Assembly: GCF_001401755.1 (NCBI RefSeq)
Contig: NZ_AVQK01000014.1
Coordinates: 62,001-126,000 of the forward strand
Length of the DNA stretch: 64,000 nt
DNA from: Aquimarina longa SW024
Lineage (GTDB): Bacteria; Bacteroidota; Bacteroidia; Flavobacteriales; Flavobacteriaceae
Reading direction: 5' to 3'
Positions 59,707 to 64,000 of this stretch are shown piece by piece. The notes below the pieces were generated by a model. It saw only the letters and a program-made list of their open reading frames with translations, searched no databases and was not told the DNA's origin. Each line of letters opens with the position of its first letter. Position 1 is the stretch's first letter. A program made the translations under genes and the position numbers.

Positions 59707-60948
59707 TTGAATTTAGAATATTTTATTGCTAAGCGCCTGATCAAAGGTAAGGAACATAAGAGTAGTATTTCTACTCCAATTATAAAAATTGCAATTTTTG
59801 CTATTGCTATTGGGATGATTATGATGTTAATTACAATTGCTACGGGTATAGGCTTACAACGCAAAATAAGAGAAAAAGTAGCGGCATTTAATGGTCATGT
59901 ACTTATTTCGAGTTTTGATAATAACAGTAGTGTAGAGTCGTTGGTTCCTATTACTAAGGATCAGAATTTTTATCCAGATTTCCCCGAGATTGAAGAGGTC
60001 GTACATGTACAAGGAGTGGCAACAAAAATGGGATTGATACGTACCGCAACAGATTTTGATGGAGTAGTTGTAAAAGGGATAGGAGAAGATTATAATTGGA
60101 ATTATTTTGAAGAGTATCTTGTCGAAGGAAGGCTACCCGATTTTAAAAAAGAACTAAATGAAGAAATTTTATTGTCCTCACATATCGCTAATCGATTAGG
60201 TCTTACTATTGGAGATAAAGCAATTACATATTTTTTGAAAAAGAAAGTAAAATCTAATTCAAAACCTTTTATCAGAGCTTTTAAAATTGTAGGAATTTAT
60301 AGTTCTGGATTTCAGGAGTTTGATGAAACTTTTTTGTTTGCAGATATACGTCATATTCAGAAAATGAATAAATGGAAAGCTAATGAAATAGGTCATTTTG
60401 AGGTGTTTATTAATGATTTTAATAAAATTGATCAAGTAGGACAAAAGATATATGAAACGGTACCATCGACTCTAGATAGTCAGACTATTACCTTAAAATA
60501 TGCAACGATTTTCGAATGGCTAAAGTTATTTGACCTTAATATTATAGGGATTATAGGGATTATTATTTTGGTTGCAGGAATTAATATGATTACAGCGTTA
60601 TTGGTTCTGATCTTAGAAAAAACACCTATGATAGGGATCTTAAAAGCATTAGGTACTAACGATTGGAGTATAAGAAAAGTGTTTTTGTATAACGCAGGCT
60701 ATTTAATTCTAATAGGTTTGTTTTGGGGAAATCTTATCGGTATTGGAGTACTACTCCTACAAAAATATTATAGTATCGTAAGTCTTAATCCTGAAACATA
60801 TTATGTAAGTACTGCACCAGTATACATTGATTTTAGCTATATCATACTACTTAATGTCGGTACTATGATATTATGCTTGTTGATGTTATTGATCCCTTCG
60901 TATATCATCGCTAAGATATCACCAACTAAATCAATACGTTTTCAATAA
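59707..60948 (+). CDS. LolC/E-type ABC transporter permease (TTG start)
   Basis: 413 residues. MNLEYFIAKRLIKGKEHKSS and SISTPIIKIAIFAIAIGMIM begin the family; the start codon is TTG at 59707, the only option, since an in-frame TAG sits at 59698-59700. There is a first membrane helix, a periplasmic MacB-like core, then three C-terminal FtsX-like helices (FDLNIIGIIGIIILVAGINM, LLVLILEKTPMIGILKALGT). LolCE extracts lipoproteins from the inner membrane for transport to the outer membrane; in Bacteroidota one such permease may act as a homodimer. The ATPase (LolD) is not in this window. Confidence 0.85.
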   Translation: MNLEYFIAKRLIKGKEHKSSISTPIIKIAIFAIAIGMIMMLITIATGIGLQRKIREKVAAFNGHVLISSFDNNSSVESLVPITKDQNFYPDFPEIEEVVHVQGVATKMGLIRTATDFDGVVVKGIGEDYNWNYFEEYLVEGRLPDFKKELNEEILLSSHIANRLGLTIGDKAITYFLKKKVKSNSKPFIRAFKIVGIYSSGFQEFDETFLFADIRHIQKMNKWKANEIGHFEVFINDFNKIDQVGQKIYETVPSTLDSQTITLKYATIFEWLKLFDLNIIGIIGIIILVAGINMITALLVLILEKTPMIGILKALGTNDWSIRKVFLYNAGYLILIGLFWGNLIGIGVLLLQKYYSIVSLNPETYYVSTAPVYIDFSYIILLNVGTMILCLLMLLIPSYIIAKISPTKSIRFQ

Positions 60949-61026
60949 AAAAATAACGCAAAAAACAAACTATTCCTATCTTTATTAAGTGAAATAGTCA
61001 TAATTTTAGGCTTAAAAATAGCAACA

Positions 61027-62388
61027 GTGAAGTACGCAAATAATATATTAGAGACAATAGGAAATACACCTTTGGTAAAAATGAATGCTTTGGTAGAAGA
61101 AGTTGATGCTTTAGTATTAGCAAAGTATGAAACCTTTAATCCCGGGAACTCTGTAAAAGATCGTATGGCTTTAAAAATGATAGAAGATGCAGAAGCAGAT
61201 GGTAGATTACAACCAGGAGGAACTATCATAGAAGGTACATCAGGCAATACAGGCATGGGACTGGCCTTGGTAGCTATTGTAAAAGGATATAAATTGATCT
61301 GTGTAATGGCAGATAAACAATCTAAGGAAAAAATGGATATCCTTAGAGCAGTAGGAGCAAAAGTATTAGTCTGCCCAACTAATGTAGAACCAGATGATCC
61401 AAGATCATACTATTCAGTTTCTAAAAAATTAGCAGAAGAAACACCAAACTCCTGGTATGTAAACCAATATGATAACCCATCTAATGCACAAGCTCATTAT
61501 GAGAGTACAGGACCTGAAATATGGGAACAAACTGATGGAAAAATAACTCATTTTATTGTCGGAGTAGGAACAGGAGGAACGATATCCGGAGTAGGTAAAT
61601 ATTTGAAAGAGAAAAATCCAGATGTTAAAATATGGGGTATAGATACCTATGGGTCTGTTTTTAAAAAATATCATGAGACTGGAGTTTTTGATGAAAATGA
61701 AATATATTCCTATATCACAGAAGGGATAGGAGAAGATATCTTACCAAAAAATGTAGATTTTTCTATTATCGATGGATTTACTAAAGTAACAGATAAAGAT
61801 GCAGCTTTGTATACTCAGAGATTAGCTAAAGAAGAAGGAATGTTTCTAGGAAATAGTGCAGGGGCTGCTATAAAAGGATTACTGCAGTTAAAAGAACATT
61901 TTACAAAAGATGATGTTGTTGTTATTTTATATCATGATCATGGAAGTAGATATGTAGGAAAAATGTTTAATGATGATTGGATGCGAGAAAGAGGTTTTCT
62001 AGAAGAAGAAGTATATACTGCAGCAGATTTGGTAAAAAGTCATATCGGAAAATCTTTGATTACTGTAAAAACAGAAGAGTTGGTATCACATGCTATTGAA
62101 CGCATGCGTAAGTTTCAGATCTCACAAATACCTGTTGTTGATAGCGAAGGATTTGTCGGTTCTGTAGATGAAAGTGCCCTTTTTACGGCATTTCTTGATG
62201 ATAAAAATATGGATAGTACGCCTATAAAAGATGTTATGAAAAAACCTTTTCCGGTTGTAAATGCTAAAACTTCACTCGATGAAATTTCAAAACTTATAAA
62301 AAATGGTAGCGCCGCTGTTTTAGTTGCTTTAGAAAATGGTAAGCATCATATTGTAACAAAATATGATGTTATTAGCCATATAAAATAA
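61027..62388 (+). CDS. cystathionine beta-synthase-like PLP enzyme (GTG start)
   Basis: 453 residues from a GTG at 61027. NTPLVKMNALVEEVDALVLA, then FNPGNSVKDRMALKMIEDAE with the PLP lysine, TSGNTGMGLALVAIVKG and VGVGTGGTISGVGKYLKEK are the fold II PLP signatures. A C-terminal CBS-domain pair (about 335-453; KSHIGKSLITVKTEELVSHA) makes it CBS-like instead of a plain cysteine synthase; heme-binding N-terminus is absent. It condenses serine (or O-acetylserine) with homocysteine or sulfide, cytoplasmic. Precise reaction unresolved. Downstream of the permease by 78 bp, possibly unrelated. Confidence 0.9.
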   Translation: MKYANNILETIGNTPLVKMNALVEEVDALVLAKYETFNPGNSVKDRMALKMIEDAEADGRLQPGGTIIEGTSGNTGMGLALVAIVKGYKLICVMADKQSKEKMDILRAVGAKVLVCPTNVEPDDPRSYYSVSKKLAEETPNSWYVNQYDNPSNAQAHYESTGPEIWEQTDGKITHFIVGVGTGGTISGVGKYLKEKNPDVKIWGIDTYGSVFKKYHETGVFDENEIYSYITEGIGEDILPKNVDFSIIDGFTKVTDKDAALYTQRLAKEEGMFLGNSAGAAIKGLLQLKEHFTKDDVVVILYHDHGSRYVGKMFNDDWMRERGFLEEEVYTAADLVKSHIGKSLITVKTEELVSHAIERMRKFQISQIPVVDSEGFVGSVDESALFTAFLDDKNMDSTPIKDVMKKPFPVVNAKTSLDEISKLIKNGSAAVLVALENGKHHIVTKYDVISHIK

Positions 62389-62416
62389 ATTCTTATCTTT
62401 ATAAAATAATTTATCT

Positions 62417-62459
62417 CCCCTTTCTATCCGCATTGTACGCTTATAAAAGGGGTGTTTTT
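62417..62459 (+). terminator. terminator after the CBS-like gene
   Basis: CCCCTTT and AAAGGGG arms around a 22-base loop, then TGTTTTTA. 28 bp after the stop. Confidence 0.7.
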
Positions 62460-62497
62460 ATACTTTATTATTTGTAGCATATTTTCATTAGGATACA

Positions 62498-63508
62498 ATG
62501 AAAGCAACAAGTGTAAAATGGAATGATATGCTTAAGTACTCTTTTGACTTTTCTGATATTACGAAGCTAAAGAATTATTTTAAAGATCAATTTAATTCTG
62601 GGAACTCTTGTGATCGGATCTATTTTCCATCAGAAATAGCAGAAGGATATGTGTTGTATTATAAAATATCTCCAGAAGTTTTTCTTTTAATAAATAATTA
62701 TAAAGCAAATACAGATATAAAATATATCAGAACCCCTATTGATGAGAAAGATATTATACTACATTTTAGAAAATATGCTTTAAATCATAGATTAGAAGAA
62801 GATCAAATTACTAGTACCTATTCAGATAGATATACTCCAGGCAATATGCGATGCATGGATGCTAGACAAGGAGAGCAAATTTATATAACTAAAGGAGCAG
62901 AGGTTAAATCTGCTATGATTGTATTAAAAAGCTCATATACTAAACCGTATTTTATAAAAAATGCAGGAATGGCCGAAAAAGTAGATAGCTATATTAGATA
63001 TTCTCATCAAGACATTAATAAATTTTACCTTTCCTATAAACAATCAAAACTCTTTGATCAAATTGTAGAACCAGATACAGATAGAGTAGAAAATTATTTA
63101 TATTTTGTTGCTAGAGGAGTTCGATTACTAGAAACTTTTTGGAAAGATGTTTTAAAATGGGATACAGAAAGTAATCCATTTAATATTAATAGTACACAAG
63201 TTGATAATATCTATAGAGTAAGTGATTATCTTAAAGGTAATCTTAAAGAACCTTTTGTAGGTGTCGATCAATTAGCAACTATGGCGAATATGAGTAGAAC
63301 AAATTTCTTTAATATGTTTAAAGAAATTCATAACCAATCTCCATTAGAATTTTTTAATAATAAAAGGCTTGAAACTTCATATAATATGATAATTGGAGAA
63401 GGATTGTCTATAAAAGAAGTTATGAATATTCTTAATTATTCTAATTCTTCAAAATTTAAAAAAGCGTTTTTTAATAAATTTAATATTTATCCTGATATCA
63501 TTATATAG
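62498..63508 (+). CDS. AraC family transcriptional regulator
   Basis: 336 residues. The C-terminal AraC/XylS pair of HTH motifs is clear: VDQLATMANMSRTNFFNMFK and SIKEVMNILNYSNSSKFKKA followed by FFNKFNIYPDII. The first 220 residues form an effector domain with no family recognised (KISPEVFLLINNYKAN, YTPGNMRCMDARQGEQIY). Ligand and targets unknown. It lies alone, downstream of a terminator, so its own promoter is in 62460-62497. Confidence 0.88.
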   Translation: MKATSVKWNDMLKYSFDFSDITKLKNYFKDQFNSGNSCDRIYFPSEIAEGYVLYYKISPEVFLLINNYKANTDIKYIRTPIDEKDIILHFRKYALNHRLEEDQITSTYSDRYTPGNMRCMDARQGEQIYITKGAEVKSAMIVLKSSYTKPYFIKNAGMAEKVDSYIRYSHQDINKFYLSYKQSKLFDQIVEPDTDRVENYLYFVARGVRLLETFWKDVLKWDTESNPFNINSTQVDNIYRVSDYLKGNLKEPFVGVDQLATMANMSRTNFFNMFKEIHNQSPLEFFNNKRLETSYNMIIGEGLSIKEVMNILNYSNSSKFKKAFFNKFNIYPDIII

Positions 63509-63938
63509 AGAATAAAGAAAAAGTAAAGCGATAAAATTTACCTTTTAGAGTCTCTAAAAAAATAAAGATGGTCACCAAAAATGGCAACCATCAATAACCT
63601 AACACAAACTCAACTTAGCTTAGGGTTTTACTTTATAATCTTAAATATTTTTGAGTGAATTAATTTTCCCTTTAATTCGATACAACAAATAAAAGAAATG
63701 AAATTGTTGTTAAGTTTTCCATTAATACATAATATCTTACCATTAGTACATTTTTAAGTGTATTTAACTTATTTTTAAGAATTTTATTAAGAAATCATAC
63801 TATACCAAGAGGGTTAGTTTGTTATTTAAATGTTAATTTTTGTTTAAGAAAAGAGTTTGTAATTGTTTTTAAAAAAACACGGGGTAAAAAAACAAGTAGG
63901 ATAGAAAATCAAATAAAATTTTAGTACTTTGATCAGCT
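63509..63938 (+). other. intergenic stretch with a hairpin and a DUF2851 promoter
   Basis: GATGGT and ACCATC arms (63567-63592) form a hairpin without a T run, a weak terminator at best. TACTTTG (63925-63931) is a likely -7 element for the gene at 63939. The A/T-rich rest shows no gene. Confidence 0.5.
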
Positions 63939-64000
63939 ATGACAGAAGATTTTATTCAATACTTATGGAAACATAAAAAACTAATACCAAATATTCTTAA
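63939..64000 (+). CDS. DUF2851 family protein (5' end only)
   Basis: The ATG at 63939 begins MTEDFIQYLWKHKKLIPNIL, which matches the start of DUF2851 proteins of Bacteroidota as I recall it. Only 20 codons are in the window, so this is a tentative call from the N-terminal motif and the preceding -7 element. Function of the family unknown. Confidence 0.6.
   Translation, partial: MTEDFIQYLWKHKKLIPNIL

Overview
The window is AT-rich and reads as the chromosome of a marine member of the Flavobacteriaceae, with Aquimarina or a close relative the best guess. This is an inference. It rests on Bacteroidota-type promoters (TAnnTTTG or TAnTTTG -7 elements, usually no Shine-Dalgarno), on families typical of the phylum (DUF6443 RHS proteins, DUF2851, an HTH_34-type regulator beside creD, a FtsE / giant TPR protein / outer-membrane barrel block) and on KdsA. 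No rRNA, tRNA, intact insertion sequence or CRISPR array was seen.

Layout. 1-7.5 kb: a partial ClbS/DfsB gene, a frameshifted acetyltransferase, a rhodanese divergent from a LysR regulator, and a minus-strand block (Coq4-like, small membrane protein, DUF1361, CreD) next to a winged-helix regulator. Two copies of one 19-bp inverted repeat link the regulator's own operon to the creD operon. 7.6-10.8 kb: OxyR divergent from a secreted catalase, followed by a secreted ankyrin protein, an oxidative-stress module. 10.8-23 kb: kdsA, typA, csaA, ftsE, a 1004-aa TPR protein and a beta-barrel protein. 23-28 kb: an M23 peptidase, a 21/63-bp tandem repeat, and a DUF885 lipoprotein.

28-48.8 kb is the most striking region: a polymorphic-toxin locus. 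An SpvB-like YD-repeat protein precedes a full-length RHS protein (signal peptide, eight MopE-type Ca-binding repeats, DUF6443, RHS core, toxin tip, then its immunity gene). Five silent cassettes follow in the same orientation. Each begins with about 230-370 bp nearly identical to the RHS core, has no ATG in that arm, carries a different toxin tip with a different immunity gene, and is separated from the next by hairpins and palindromic spacers. Tips include a barnase-like RNase with a barstar-like partner, a papain-fold candidate, an M91/NleD-like metallopeptidase with an exported immunity protein, an HxH candidate nuclease and one unknown. One spacer holds the 5' part of a group II intron. 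The architecture suggests toxin switching by homologous recombination.

48.8-64 kb: a RelE/ParE remnant, lipoproteins, a methyltransferase, two tandem LipL32-family proteins, a SIMPL protein, a TPR histidine kinase and response-regulator pair with a shared palindrome at two promoters, a DUF1343 (NamZ-like) protein, a LolC/E-type permease, a cystathionine beta-synthase-like enzyme, an AraC regulator and the start of a DUF2851 gene. A family of short palindromic repeats is scattered through the intergenic gaps of this part.
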